Source: an uncultured cyanobacterium (GTDB taxonomy: Bacteria; Cyanobacteriota; Cyanobacteriia; PCC-6307; Cyanobiaceae). Taken from it: a DNA stretch of 64,000 nt. The first letter of the stretch is position 1, and each line of letters starts with the position of its first letter. Below, piece after piece: positions 10,833-19,071 of this stretch. A program made the position numbers and the translations under genes. The stretch is taken from assembly GCA_903823115.1 (NCBI GenBank), contig CAIJRN010000061.1, forward strand, positions 45,851 through 109,850, read 5' to 3'. The notes under the pieces are model-generated. The model ran no database searches. It was given only the letters and a program-made list of their open reading frames with translations, and was not told where the DNA came from.

Positions 10833-11129
10833 TCAACCAGGAGCCCCCTGGATCGGGCCATTCTCGCGGCGCAGCAGCACATAGAGATAGTCGGGATCCC
10901 GGTACTGGCCCGGCAGGCATTCATGCAGCTGGGCCAGACGCTGCCAGCAGACCGTGCGCTGGATCTTGCTCAGACTGCGTCCTTCGCGGATGAGCAGCCG
11001 CATCGCCTTGCAATACATCGAGTAGCCGGCCTCCAGTTCGCCGATCGTCACCTGGGACTTGGTGGGGTGCAGGGGGGCCTGGGTGGGGTTGTTCGACGTT
11101 GGCAGGGAAGTGGAGCTGATTGGGGGCAT
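10833..11129 (-). CDS. Conserved small hypothetical protein
   Basis: 98 residues from the ATG at 11129. The C-terminal two thirds (TIGELEAGYSMYCKAMRLL to DPDYLYVLLRRE) look like a compact helical protein with regular heptad-like spacing and no membrane segment. The N-terminal 25 residues are Ser/Thr/Pro-rich. It lies about 100 bases downstream of the LuxR-type regulator on the same strand and could be co-transcribed. No function is recognised. Confidence 0.6.
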   Translation of the reverse strand: MPPISSTSLPTSNNPTQAPLHPTKSQVTIGELEAGYSMYCKAMRLLIREGRSLSKIQRTVCWQRLAQLHECLPGQYRDPDYLYVLLRRENGPIQGAPG

Positions 11130-11226
11130 CGCTCGATCGGCCGTGAACCTGATGGCCAATCTCCACCCACCCAAACCGCCAGCGATCCCCCCATCCGGGG
11201 ACATTCGCCCGTTCCGACCTGGGGAC

Positions 11227-11931
11227 TCAGAGCTGGACCATGCCGCAGCGCATGCCCTTCAGCACAGCCTGGAGTCGGCTGTTCACCCCCAAGGTCTGCA
11301 GCAGCCGCTTCGTGTAGGTCCGTGCTGTCGCTTCACTGATCACCAGGCTGCGGGCTATCTCGCGATCGCTGAGACCGCTGGCCAGAAGATCCAGAACTTC
11401 GTATTCCCTGGGTGTGAGCCGGGGACAGCTCAGGTAGGGAAGGTTGCCGCTGCGCAGGGAGGGGCTGCGGTAGACGTGATTCCCCATCACCGCCATCACG
11501 GCAGCCTGCAGCGGCCGTTGGTCGTCGACCACGTCCGCTTCGGCCACCACCGCCTCCAGCCAGGGGGCTTCCGCATATTCCGCCGGAATCACATCGCCGA
11601 GCGCCAGCACCACCACCTTCAAGGCGGCATTCGACAGGTGTGCCTTGCAGGCCAACTCAAAACCATTGCCGCCTTCGAGGTGGTCCGTGCAGATCAGCAG
11701 TTCGTAGGGATCCTTCGCCAGATACTCCAGGCAGGAGGCCTCATCGGTGACGGCGCAGCCGATCAGACGGCGGTCCTGGAAGCTTTCACAGAACGATCGC
11801 AGCAGGAAGCGGCCCTTCATGGCGAACGCCACCCTGCCGGAGACGCAGGTCGTCAGCAGCAGATCGTCGAGTCTGGCGCCTTCGAGCGAGTCGAGGAACG
11901 GGGTCAGATCCATGCACCGGCCAGGATCCAT
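11227..11931 (-). CDS. LuxR-type response regulator with an atypical receiver
   Basis: About 235 residues. The C-terminus is a clear LuxR/GerE helix-turn-helix (LTPREYEVLDLLASGLSDRE then IARSLVISEATARTYTKRLL). The N-terminal half resembles a receiver: a candidate phospho-acceptor Asp lies in LICTDHLEGGNGFEL. The usual Thr/Ser after strand 4 and the Lys after strand 5 are not evident (KVVVLALGD; AVVAEADVVDD), so phosphorylation may not work normally. An in-frame start at 12039 is possible; I chose 11931 because the sequence before it looks unlike family members. It is divergent from a small ORF at 12082. Confidence 0.82.
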   Translation of the reverse strand: MDPGRCMDLTPFLDSLEGARLDDLLLTTCVSGRVAFAMKGRFLLRSFCESFQDRRLIGCAVTDEASCLEYLAKDPYELLICTDHLEGGNGFELACKAHLSNAALKVVVLALGDVIPAEYAEAPWLEAVVAEADVVDDQRPLQAAVMAVMGNHVYRSPSLRSGNLPYLSCPRLTPREYEVLDLLASGLSDREIARSLVISEATARTYTKRLLQTLGVNSRLQAVLKGMRCGMVQL

Positions 11932-12081
11932 TCTCAACAACTTATCCAGTGGTGGCGCCGAACGGGGCAGGAACGTCAGACGCAGCGACCGATGCCTGAG
12001 CACCGATACGCCGCTGGCTTGGTTTCCCTCCTGAGCCAAATTTCCAGGATCGATTAAGGTTTGACGGTTGATGGAAGCCGT

Positions 12082-12246
12082 ATGGACGAAAACAACCCTG
12101 TGCTGACCGCTCTGAAACTTGAGCTGGACTCATTGCGCCTTCACTACCAAAGTGAACCCAATGAGCAGAGCCGTTACCAGTTGGTGCGGATGGAGCAACT
12201 GATCGCCCAGTGGGCAGCCAAGGGCGTGTCGGTGGCCCTGATCTGA
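12082..12246 (+). CDS. Small hypothetical protein
   Basis: 54 residues beginning MDENNPVLTALKLELDSL, predicted mostly helical and amphipathic with no membrane segment. It lies 38 bases before the PPK2 start on the same strand, so it may be the first gene of that transcript. An in-frame upstream start at 12061 adds seven residues. No family is recognised; coding status rests on its helical, non-random composition and position. Confidence 0.5.
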   Translation: MDENNPVLTALKLELDSLRLHYQSEPNEQSRYQLVRMEQLIAQWAAKGVSVALI

Positions 12247-12283
12247 ACCAAGCTAGGCCCGAATCTCCCGCAGCCATGACGCC

Positions 12284-13207
12284 ATGGGCAAGCACAAATC
12301 GGGCCACAAGCACGCCAATGCATCAGCACCTGCCCACTGCAAAGGCGAGAACGAACTCAATAGTGAGCAATATCAGCCCTCCACCACCCTTGAAGATCTG
12401 AGGACGGAAGCATCCAACGAGGGCTCCGGACGGTTGGGTCGACAGCTGTACGAGAAGGAGTTGACCCGGCTCCAGGTGGAACTGGTCAAGATGCAGTACT
12501 GGATCAAAGACACGGGCTATCGCTTGATTGTTGTCTTTGAAGGGCGCGATGCAGCCGGTAAGGGAGGCACGATCAAGCGCATCACCGAACCACTCAATCC
12601 CCGCGGCTGCAACGTGGTGGCCCTGGGCACGCCCTCGGATCAACAGAAGAGCCAATGGTATTTCCAGCGCTACGTGGAGCATTTCCCGGCTGCTGGCGAA
12701 ATCGTCATCTTTGATCGCAGTTGGTATAATCGCGCCGGCGTCGAGAAAGTGATGGGATTCTGCACACTTTCTCAGGTGGATGAGTTCTTGCAGTCTTGCC
12801 CTGAATTTGAACGGATGTTGGTGCGCAGTGGCATCATCCTGATCAAGTACTGGTTTTCAGTCAGCGATGAGGAACAGGAAGTGCGTTTCCGTTCCCGTCT
12901 CAAGGACCCGGCTCGGCGCTGGAAGCTCAGCCCGATGGATCTCGAATCCCGCGATCGCTGGGTGGAGTTCTCCCGAGCCAAAGATGCGATGTTTGCCCAC
13001 ACCAACATCCCCGAGGCTCCCTGGTTCACCGTTGAGGCCAACGACAAGCGACGAGCCCGACTCAACTGCATTCGCCACCTGCTCTCCAAGGTGCCCTATG
13101 AAGACATGACCCCCAAAGCGATCAAATTGCCGCCCCGCAAGAGTGGCGGTGACTATCAACGGCCGCCGCTCAACGAGCAGTTCTTTGTGCCGAACGCCTA
13201 TCCGTGA
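12284..13207 (+). CDS. ppk2: Polyphosphate kinase 2
   Basis: 307 residues of the PPK2 family, which transfers phosphate between polyphosphate and nucleotides. The P-loop is FEGRDAAGKGGTIKRI and the Walker B-like motif is IFDRSWYNRAGVEKVMGF, with the lid region following. Further landmarks are the N-terminal helix YEKELTRLQVELVKMQ and KLSPMDLESRDRW. A single-domain class I enzyme is likely. The first 40 residues are His/Ser/Asn-rich and poorly conserved. Its 3' end overlaps the convergent CPBP gene by 38 bases. Confidence 0.95.
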   Translation: MGKHKSGHKHANASAPAHCKGENELNSEQYQPSTTLEDLRTEASNEGSGRLGRQLYEKELTRLQVELVKMQYWIKDTGYRLIVVFEGRDAAGKGGTIKRITEPLNPRGCNVVALGTPSDQQKSQWYFQRYVEHFPAAGEIVIFDRSWYNRAGVEKVMGFCTLSQVDEFLQSCPEFERMLVRSGIILIKYWFSVSDEEQEVRFRSRLKDPARRWKLSPMDLESRDRWVEFSRAKDAMFAHTNIPEAPWFTVEANDKRRARLNCIRHLLSKVPYEDMTPKAIKLPPRKSGGDYQRPPLNEQFFVPNAYP

Positions 13208-13733
13208 GATCTCTGGCGCCGTCGCCGGGTCCTAACCAGATCAACAGCGTGAACCAGTGAATCAGCACCGGAGCCCAGAGAGATCCGGTGCTGACGTAGG
13301 CGATCACACACACCAGCCCGAGCAGACTGCAGGGCACCAGAAAGCGGGCCTGCTGAAACAGCCCGCGGCCCTCCGGGTACCAGAGCCAACCGGATACGGG
13401 GTGATACAACACAAACAGCCCCACACTCAAGGCTGTCCAGCCCGCCTGGGCCATCGGCTCCAGCTCCAGCAGGGACCTGGGCAGCAGCAGCACCCGGAAG
13501 AGCCCTTCCTCCAGCAACGCCGGCAGCAGCAGCAGGCTGGCCCCCAGCCGCAGCCAGGTCGACAGTGTCAGCAGGCGCCATGGGGGCCTGAGCAGACCCG
13601 ATGCCAATCCCAGGGGGATGGCCAGCAGCCCATAAAGTCCGATCAGCCCCAGCACGATCGCCAGTTGCGCCAGACCGAACGGGGCCGTCAGGGCCTCGCC
13701 GAGACGGGAAAGGAGCAGAGTGAGGGCGGTCAT
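13170..13733 (-). CDS. CPBP-family intramembrane glutamic endopeptidase
   Basis: 187 residues with about five membrane segments. The CPBP (Abi/CAAX protease) signature is seen as LLEEGLFRVLLLP (EExxxR), followed by LYHP and a late IHW in the last membrane helix. Members cleave prenylated or membrane proteins in some bacteria; the substrate here is unknown. Its start overlaps the stop of the upstream retropepsin-like gene by four bases, so the two are translationally coupled. Confidence 0.85.
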   Translation of the reverse strand: MTALTLLLSRLGEALTAPFGLAQLAIVLGLIGLYGLLAIPLGLASGLLRPPWRLLTLSTWLRLGASLLLLPALLEEGLFRVLLLPRSLLELEPMAQAGWTALSVGLFVLYHPVSGWLWYPEGRGLFQQARFLVPCSLLGLVCVIAYVSTGSLWAPVLIHWFTLLIWLGPGDGARDLTDRRSAQRTAR

Positions 13734-14740
13734 CGCAACTCCAGCCGGGGTGGTCGGCTCTCCAGTCGCCAGAGCTGAGCTCGGCTGCGCAGCAGTTCCT
13801 GACCGACGATCGCCTCAATCCCCAGTTGGGCGAAAATCGAATTCTCAATGCGGATGGCCTCCACGGCCGCTGGCTGGCCTCGGTTCCGCCCCCCGTCCCC
13901 AAGCGACAAGCCCCCGAGGGACAAGCCACCAAGCGACAGACCGCCGTAGCGCCGTGACTCCACCGCCTGCTCACCGCAGAATCCAGCCAGCTTCAGCACT
14001 TGGGCGGGGCCGAGGGGCTGCAGCTGGGCCGCCAGGGTCGGACTGAGGAACAGTCCCTCGGCGCCGGTGTCCGCCAACGCAGCCACCGCTGCTCCCGGGG
14101 TCTGGAGCTGCAACAGCGGCACGCCCCGCCGCCAGCGCAACGGGATCGTCAGACTGGAGACGTCGGGCCCTTCGGCCCGGGGACCACCGGCCCGGGGACC
14201 AGTCGCCCGGGGGCCAGCGGCCCGGGCTGCACTCAGGGCCGCTGGTCCCAGGGCGAGCCGGTTGAGCTGGGGATCGATCCAAATCGGCAGCTGTCGCAGG
14301 CTCGGGATTCCCAGCACGCCATCAATCCCCTGGGGCAGCGCCGCCACCGGCATGACCAGGGCCTCGACATCGCTCAGTCGCAGCGAACCCTGCTGCCCCT
14401 CGCTGCGCAGCTCCAGGGTGGGTAGGCGGGTGCGGCGTGGTTGAAGCGAGGCGCAGCGCGAACCGCCTCCGGCCAGTTCGATCGCATCGCTGGCGAGGGG
14501 CCTGCTGGAGAGTCCGAGGCGCTGGGCCAGCTCAGGGGTGACCATGGTCGAGGAGGCGCCGCTGTCGAGCAGCAGTCGCACCACACCGCCAGGACTGGCC
14601 AGGGTCAACACGGGCGTATCCCCGCCACTGGCCCGCTCCAGGCGAATCGAGGCGCTGCCGCGCAGGGTTCCTCCCGCAAGCAGCTCGCCCTTGAGTTGGA
14701 TCAGGGCAGCGACCAGCGCGAGCAGCAGGGGCGGGGGCAT
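13730..14740 (-). CDS. Exported retropepsin-like aspartic protease with two catalytic motifs
   Basis: 336 residues with a hydrophobic N-terminal export signal. There are two retropepsin-like half-sites: LLLDSGASSTMVTPELAQRL (about 60) and LADTGAEGLFLSPTLAAQL (about 225). This is a single-chain duplicated layout, in contrast to retroviral homodimers. Between and after them lie two pentapeptide repeat stretches, GPRA[E/G/T] and GGLSL, encoded by 15-base tandem repeats. It is coupled to the CPBP protease, and a rhomboid gene lies just upstream on the same strand, so three proteases are clustered. The physiological substrate is unknown. Confidence 0.82.
   Translation of the reverse strand: MPPPLLLALVAALIQLKGELLAGGTLRGSASIRLERASGGDTPVLTLASPGGVVRLLLDSGASSTMVTPELAQRLGLSSRPLASDAIELAGGGSRCASLQPRRTRLPTLELRSEGQQGSLRLSDVEALVMPVAALPQGIDGVLGIPSLRQLPIWIDPQLNRLALGPAALSAARAAGPRATGPRAGGPRAEGPDVSSLTIPLRWRRGVPLLQLQTPGAAVAALADTGAEGLFLSPTLAAQLQPLGPAQVLKLAGFCGEQAVESRRYGGLSLGGLSLGGLSLGDGGRNRGQPAAVEAIRIENSIFAQLGIEAIVGQELLRSRAQLWRLESRPPRLELR
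13901..13945. repeat. 15-base tandem repeat (3 units) inside the retropepsin-like gene
   Basis: Three 15-base units of the form aagcgacaagccccc with substitutions. On the minus strand they encode GGLSL three times. Confidence 0.85.
14171..14230. repeat. 15-base tandem repeat (4 units) inside the retropepsin-like gene
   Basis: Four 15-base units related to accggcccggggacc. On the minus strand they encode GPRA[T/G/E] pentapeptides, probably a flexible linker between the two protease lobes. Confidence 0.85.
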
Positions 14741-14783
14741 GGGCAGGGACGTGACTCAGGCAGGTGACTTCAGGAAGCTGACT

Positions 14784-15332
14784 TCAGGCAGGGGTGGGCT
14801 CACGATGGATCGCCAGGGCAGCCAGCACCCCGCCGACAAAGCCTGAGGCATGGCCGATCCAGCTGACGCCGGCGGGGCTGAACAGGGGCAACAGTGCCGG
14901 CAACAGGCCGCCATAGACCACCAGGCAACCCAGGGACAGCAGCAGCGACAGCGGCCGCTTCTCCAGCCAGCCGATCACCAGCAGATAGCCAAGCAAGCCA
15001 TAGATCACCCCGGAGAGGCCATGGCTGCCCACCGGCCAGAACAACCAGACCGGAATCGCGGTGGCATAGACGCCGATCCAGACCGCCAGGTAATCGCGGC
15101 GGCTTTTGGCCAGCACCAGCCACGAGAGGGGCAGGAACCAGAGGCTGTTGCTGATCAGATGGCCGTACCCCGCGTGACTGAATGGGGCGGTCAGAACGCC
15201 GAGGATGGATCCCCCCGGGACCATCGCCAGATTCCAGTGACCAGCAAAGATCAGTTGGTCGATCAGTTCCTGGCCCCAGGCGATCGCCAGGAGCAACGGA
15301 GGCAGGGCCAGGGATGACGGCAGTTTGATCAT
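14784..15332 (-). CDS. Rhomboid-family intramembrane serine protease
   Basis: 182 residues with about six membrane helices. The rhomboid landmarks are HAGYGHLISNSLWFLPL, the catalytic serine in SHGLSGVIYGLLGY (GxSG) and the catalytic histidine in IGHASGFVGG. It lies 43 bases upstream of the retropepsin-like gene on the same strand, so the three protease genes may form one transcript. The substrate is unknown. Confidence 0.9.
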   Translation of the reverse strand: MIKLPSSLALPPLLLAIAWGQELIDQLIFAGHWNLAMVPGGSILGVLTAPFSHAGYGHLISNSLWFLPLSWLVLAKSRRDYLAVWIGVYATAIPVWLFWPVGSHGLSGVIYGLLGYLLVIGWLEKRPLSLLLSLGCLVVYGGLLPALLPLFSPAGVSWIGHASGFVGGVLAALAIHREPTPA

Positions 15333-15567
15333 GCGCCGGCTGTCGGTTCACACGGAAGTGGTCATGACCAGTCTGGGGTGCTCAAGAGACTGGACGCATC
15401 AACCTCAGTAAGGCTGTATGGATCCGGCCATGGGTCAGTGGTTGGCGCCGGGGCCCTGACCCGGCTTGTGTCCCTGGAAGCAGGCGACTGGCCTTTAGCG
15501 TTCAGCTGACAACCCGCTTCCCCAGGGCACGGACCCCGGCACTGGTCCCGCGGCACCACACTTTTGT

Positions 15568-16551
15568 ATGACCAGCCCCATCCTCGATGTCGATCTGTTG
15601 GCCTTCGAGCGCGGCGGCGAGGCCACCCGGGCCGCGGTGGTCGATGGCGTACGTCGCAGCCTGAAGACGGGTTTTGTCTACACCCGCTGCGATCTGCCGG
15701 AGGACCTGCTGGATACGGCCTACGCGATGTTGGCTCGCTTCTTCTCTCTGGAGTCGTCGATCAAGCAGCGCTTTGTGGCCCCCGGAGCCCATGGCCAGAC
15801 CGGATACACCGGCTTGCTGGTCGAAACGGCGGCCGGCAGCTCCCAGGCCGACTGGAAGGAAATGCTGAATTGGTCTGTGCCGATTCCGTCAGCCCATCCC
15901 CTGCGCCGGCACTATCCGAGCAACTACCCCGAGCAGCGGCTACCGGAAGACGTGGTGCCGGGGATCACGGCGGTGCTGGTCGCGTTTCACCAGGCGGTGG
16001 CCTCCTTGCAAGGCCGCTTTCTGCGCATCATTGCGCTCTCACTCGGCGTCGCCGAAACCTTCTTCGATGAGATGACCGCCGAGGGCCCGACCCTGACCCG
16101 GGCCATCCGCTACCCGCCGATGGCGGCAGCTCCGGCCAGGGGTCACGTCTGGGCCGCCGCCCATGCCGATATCAACCTGATCACGGCCTTGCCAAGGGCT
16201 ACCGCAGCCGGCCTGCAGGTGCAGGTGGATGGCGACTGGGTCGATGCCCTGCCCCCCAAGGGGCGCGTCATCATCAACACCGGTCTGATGCTTGAGCGGC
16301 TCAGCAACGGGCTGATCCCGGCGGGCTGGCATCGGGTGGTGGCACCTCGGGGGGCGAGTCAAGAGCGCTACAGCGTCGTGCAGTTCTGCCACCCCCGCCC
16401 CTGGACGGTGCTCTCGCCGCTGGCCAGCTGCTGCACCGCCGCCAACCCCCAGCGCTACAGCGCCATCACAGCTGCCGCAGCGCTTGAGGACGTGTTGTAT
16501 CGCATCAATCTGCTGGGGTCAGCCGGCCAGGGTTCCGCCGCGGCCACCTAG
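15568..16551 (+). CDS. 2-oxoglutarate/Fe(II) oxygenase, isopenicillin N synthase-like
   Basis: 327 residues of the plant-type DIOX fold. Iron ligands are visible as HADINLITALP (HxD) and the distal histidine in AGWHRVVAP; the co-substrate arginine fits RYSVVQF. The N-terminal DIOX_N region contains FVYTRCDLPEDLLD. Such enzymes hydroxylate, desaturate or cyclise small molecules. No peptide synthetase or other pathway gene is adjacent, so the substrate is open. The ATG at 15568 begins a sequence typical of the family. It precedes the YbaY/META gene by 32 bases. Confidence 0.88.
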   Translation: MTSPILDVDLLAFERGGEATRAAVVDGVRRSLKTGFVYTRCDLPEDLLDTAYAMLARFFSLESSIKQRFVAPGAHGQTGYTGLLVETAAGSSQADWKEMLNWSVPIPSAHPLRRHYPSNYPEQRLPEDVVPGITAVLVAFHQAVASLQGRFLRIIALSLGVAETFFDEMTAEGPTLTRAIRYPPMAAAPARGHVWAAAHADINLITALPRATAAGLQVQVDGDWVDALPPKGRVIINTGLMLERLSNGLIPAGWHRVVAPRGASQERYSVVQFCHPRPWTVLSPLASCCTAANPQRYSAITAAAALEDVLYRINLLGSAGQGSAAAT

Positions 16552-16583
16552 CCTGTGACAACGCTTCCCATCCAGGTGCTGCG

Positions 16584-17381
16584 TTGATCGTCCTCCCGAG
16601 CCGATCCCATGGCTGGAGCCTGCTGGCAGGGGCTGCGTTGCTGGCCACGCTGATTGGGGCCGCCTCGCCGGCGCTGGCCGGATCCCTGGAAGGCAAGGCG
16701 ACCTTGAAGGTGCCGATGCCGGTGCCGCCTGATGCGCTGTTCGAAGCCCAGTTGCAGGAGATCGGCGCTGCCGATGCCTCTGGCGTGCTGTTGGGCAAGG
16801 CCCGACTCAAGCCGGCTGGAGTGGCGCCGTTCCATTTCCGCATTCCCTATGTCGATGGCATGGTGCGAGCCGGTCATCGCTACAGCGTGCGGGCTGTGAT
16901 CAGCGCAGGCGGGCGCCTGCTGTTCACCAGCGACACCGTTCAGCCGGTGTTTCAGGGAGCCGCCTCCCCCCTGCAGTTGCAGCTGGTTCCGGTGGGCGAT
17001 GCTCCCCTGCGCGGGGTGATCTGGCTTCTGGCTCCTGCCGCCAGCCTGCCGGTCTCCCCTCAGGCGGCCCGTCAGGAGGTTCAGCTGCTGCTGGACCCGC
17101 TGACCTCCACGGTGAGCGGCAGCGGCGATTGCAATCGGCTGCAGGGCAACTACCGGATGGAGGCGGAACAGCTCAGTTTCAGCTCCATCGACAACACCGT
17201 GCTCCAGTGTGAACCCGAGGTGATGGCCGATGAGCGTCGTTTCCTCGACGATCTGCAGCGGGTGCGGAGCTGGCGGTTCGTCGATCGCCGTTTCGAACTG
17301 CTCGATGCCCGTGGTGCCCTGCTGCTGAAGTTCGAAACCCGGCCCCAGGCTTCGCCGGAGGCAGCAGCCAGCGGCGGTTGA
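16584..17381 (+). CDS. Exported YbaY-META domain protein
   Basis: 265 residues starting with TTG. A signal peptide ends near SPALAGS. Residues about 33-140 resemble the YbaY/lipoprotein-chaperone fold (KVPMPVPPDALFEAQLQEI, then PFHFRIPYV and RYSVRAVI). The rest resembles a META/HslJ domain (DPLTSTVSGSGDCNRLQGNY, MADERRFLDDLQRVRSW). Such proteins sit in the periplasm and are often stress-linked; the molecular role is unclear. No lipobox cysteine is seen at the cleavage site. Confidence 0.82.
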   Translation: MIVLPSRSHGWSLLAGAALLATLIGAASPALAGSLEGKATLKVPMPVPPDALFEAQLQEIGAADASGVLLGKARLKPAGVAPFHFRIPYVDGMVRAGHRYSVRAVISAGGRLLFTSDTVQPVFQGAASPLQLQLVPVGDAPLRGVIWLLAPAASLPVSPQAARQEVQLLLDPLTSTVSGSGDCNRLQGNYRMEAEQLSFSSIDNTVLQCEPEVMADERRFLDDLQRVRSWRFVDRRFELLDARGALLLKFETRPQASPEAAASGG

Positions 17382-17385
17382 GGGC

Positions 17386-17829
17386 TCAGCGCAGTGCAGC
17401 GTCACCCACCTGAGGGCACTCCCATCGACCCAGGGCGGCTTCGGCATCCAGGTAGTGCTTGAACTCCAGCCAATTGCCGCCAGGGTCGATCAGAAAGAAG
17501 GTGTGGTGTTCCAGCAGCTCGCCAGCGAAACGGCAATTCGGTTCGACGCCAAAACGCAGACCCCGAGCCCGGGCCCGCTGCAGCAGCTCCTGCCAGGCCT
17601 GGGCCGTTGCAAACACCAGGCCGAAATGGCGGGGATAGATCCCAGGTTGCTCCGGTTCCAAGCGGCCGGGAGGCAGACACTGGGCCACCAGCTGATGGCC
17701 TCCCAGCTCGAGGATCAGGGCCTGCTCGCTGCGGCGCCCGGCGATGCAGCCAAGGCCCTCCACATACCAACGCTGGGTTGCATCGAGATCCCGGCAGGGA
17801 ATCGAAAGATGAAACTGCACCAGGTCCAT
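17386..17829 (-). CDS. VOC/glyoxalase-family protein
   Basis: 147 residues with the vicinal oxygen chelate layout: VQFHLSIPCRDLDATQRWYV at the N-terminus and FFLIDPGGNWLEFKHYLD at the C-terminus, with potential metal ligands His, His and Glu. Family members include glyoxalases, dioxygenases and resistance proteins; this one is best called a VOC protein of unknown substrate. It ends four bases from the convergent YbaY/META gene. Confidence 0.85.
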   Translation of the reverse strand: MDLVQFHLSIPCRDLDATQRWYVEGLGCIAGRRSEQALILELGGHQLVAQCLPPGRLEPEQPGIYPRHFGLVFATAQAWQELLQRARARGLRFGVEPNCRFAGELLEHHTFFLIDPGGNWLEFKHYLDAEAALGRWECPQVGDAALR

Positions 17830-18147
17830 GGGCCGACAATGACCTTCAGGCCAACCTAGGCACAGTTCCAGACTGCTTTTTGCTCAGCTGTGTTCGCGGC
17901 TCTTGTCGCCTGGGTCGCCTGTTCTGGGCTTCGCTGCCCTGTGTTGGGATGACCCATGGTGCGACGAGCTGTTCTGCAATGACCGGGGCAGCATTGGCCC
18001 CGAGAGCATTGGCCCCGAGAGCAGTGGCTCCGAGACGAGTGCTGAAGCGTGGTGATCGTCGATCACCCTGGCGAGCATCCTTGTTGATCCGGTATTGGCC
18101 TTCGCATTCGCCTTGGCGGGCGAAGCCAGCAACTCCATCATGGGGCG
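17830..18147. other. Divergent intergenic region containing a 15-base repeat array
   Basis: 318 bases between a minus-strand VOC gene and a plus-strand hydrolase gene, so it must hold both promoters. The only structure I see is the array at 17992-18036. No RNA gene or convincing ORF is apparent. Confidence 0.5.
17992..18036. repeat. 15-base tandem repeat (3 units) in a divergent promoter region
   Basis: Two identical units gcattggccccgaga followed by a third, gcagtggctccgaga. It is non-coding as far as I can tell. Confidence 0.9.
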
Positions 18148-19023
18148 ATGCTGCCGACCGAGTCCGACAACTACAGGCCGCCACGGCAGGGAACGCTGCT
18201 GGGCTGGGGCGACGGCCCTCTGGCCTGCTGGCACTGGAGCACGGTGGGCCGGCCTCGGGCCGTGCTGATCTGTGTCCATGGCATCGGCGGCCACGCCGTC
18301 ACCTTTGCGAGCCTGGCCCAGGCTCTGGGACCCCACGGTTACGCGGTTGAGGCCCTCGATCTGCCCGGTCATGGCCACTCCCCGGGGAGCCGCGGCTGGT
18401 TGCGACGCTGGCGTGATTGGCGCGCTGCGGTGCTCACGTTCCTGGCCGACGTGAGCGCCCGATCCCCTGGGATTCCCTGTTTCCTCGTCGGCCACAGCAT
18501 GGGAGGAACGGTGATTCTCGATCTGGCCCTGGAGGAGCCTGAGGCCATGCAACGCCATGGGGTGCAGGGGCTGATCCTGAGCAATCCGGCCCTTGATGCC
18601 GCAGGCATCGCCCGCTGGCGCCTGGTGCTGGCGCGACTGCTGTCGTGGCTGTGGCCGGCTTTCACCCTCGAGACCGGCATCGCCGAGGCGGCGGCCAGCC
18701 GGGATCCCCAGGTGCTGGCCGAGCGGGCGGCCGATCCCTGGCGCCACAGCCGTTGTTCAGCCAGGCTCGGCAGCGAGTTTCTGGCCACCACCATTCGCCT
18801 GCATCAAGCTGCGCCCCGTCTGCGCCTGCCCCTGCTGCTGCTGCAGAGCGGCGCCGACCAGGTCACCCCGGCAGCAGCTGCCCGGCAGTTCTTCGCCGCC
18901 GCCGGCAGCACCGACAAGAGCTGGCGGCAGTACCCCGACAGCTATCACGAGCTCTACGACGACCTCGACCGCGAGCAGGTGTTCGCCGATCTCCTCGCCT
19001 GGCTGAACAGCCACGTTTGCTAG
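18148..19023 (+). CDS. Alpha/beta hydrolase, monoacylglycerol-lipase-like
   Basis: 291 residues. The oxyanion region is CVHGIGGHAVTF, the nucleophile elbow VGHSMGGTVILDL, the acid QSGADQVTP and the likely catalytic histidine SYHELYDD, all in the order of the lysophospholipase/monoglyceride lipase group. It is probably cytoplasmic and acts on lysolipids or monoacylglycerols. It lies 48 bases upstream of a split acyltransferase gene, consistent with a role in lipid turnover. Confidence 0.88.
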   Translation: MLPTESDNYRPPRQGTLLGWGDGPLACWHWSTVGRPRAVLICVHGIGGHAVTFASLAQALGPHGYAVEALDLPGHGHSPGSRGWLRRWRDWRAAVLTFLADVSARSPGIPCFLVGHSMGGTVILDLALEEPEAMQRHGVQGLILSNPALDAAGIARWRLVLARLLSWLWPAFTLETGIAEAAASRDPQVLAERAADPWRHSRCSARLGSEFLATTIRLHQAAPRLRLPLLLLQSGADQVTPAAAARQFFAAAGSTDKSWRQYPDSYHELYDDLDREQVFADLLAWLNSHVC

Positions 19024-19071
19024 CTGAACAGCTGTCAACCAGGCAGCCAGATCGGGCTGATCGTTGCGAAC

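Noticed and set aside
10713..11339. 208-residue plus-strand frame
   Set aside because: It is antisense to the hypothetical gene at 10833-11129 and the end of the LuxR gene, and its translation lacks any family feature.
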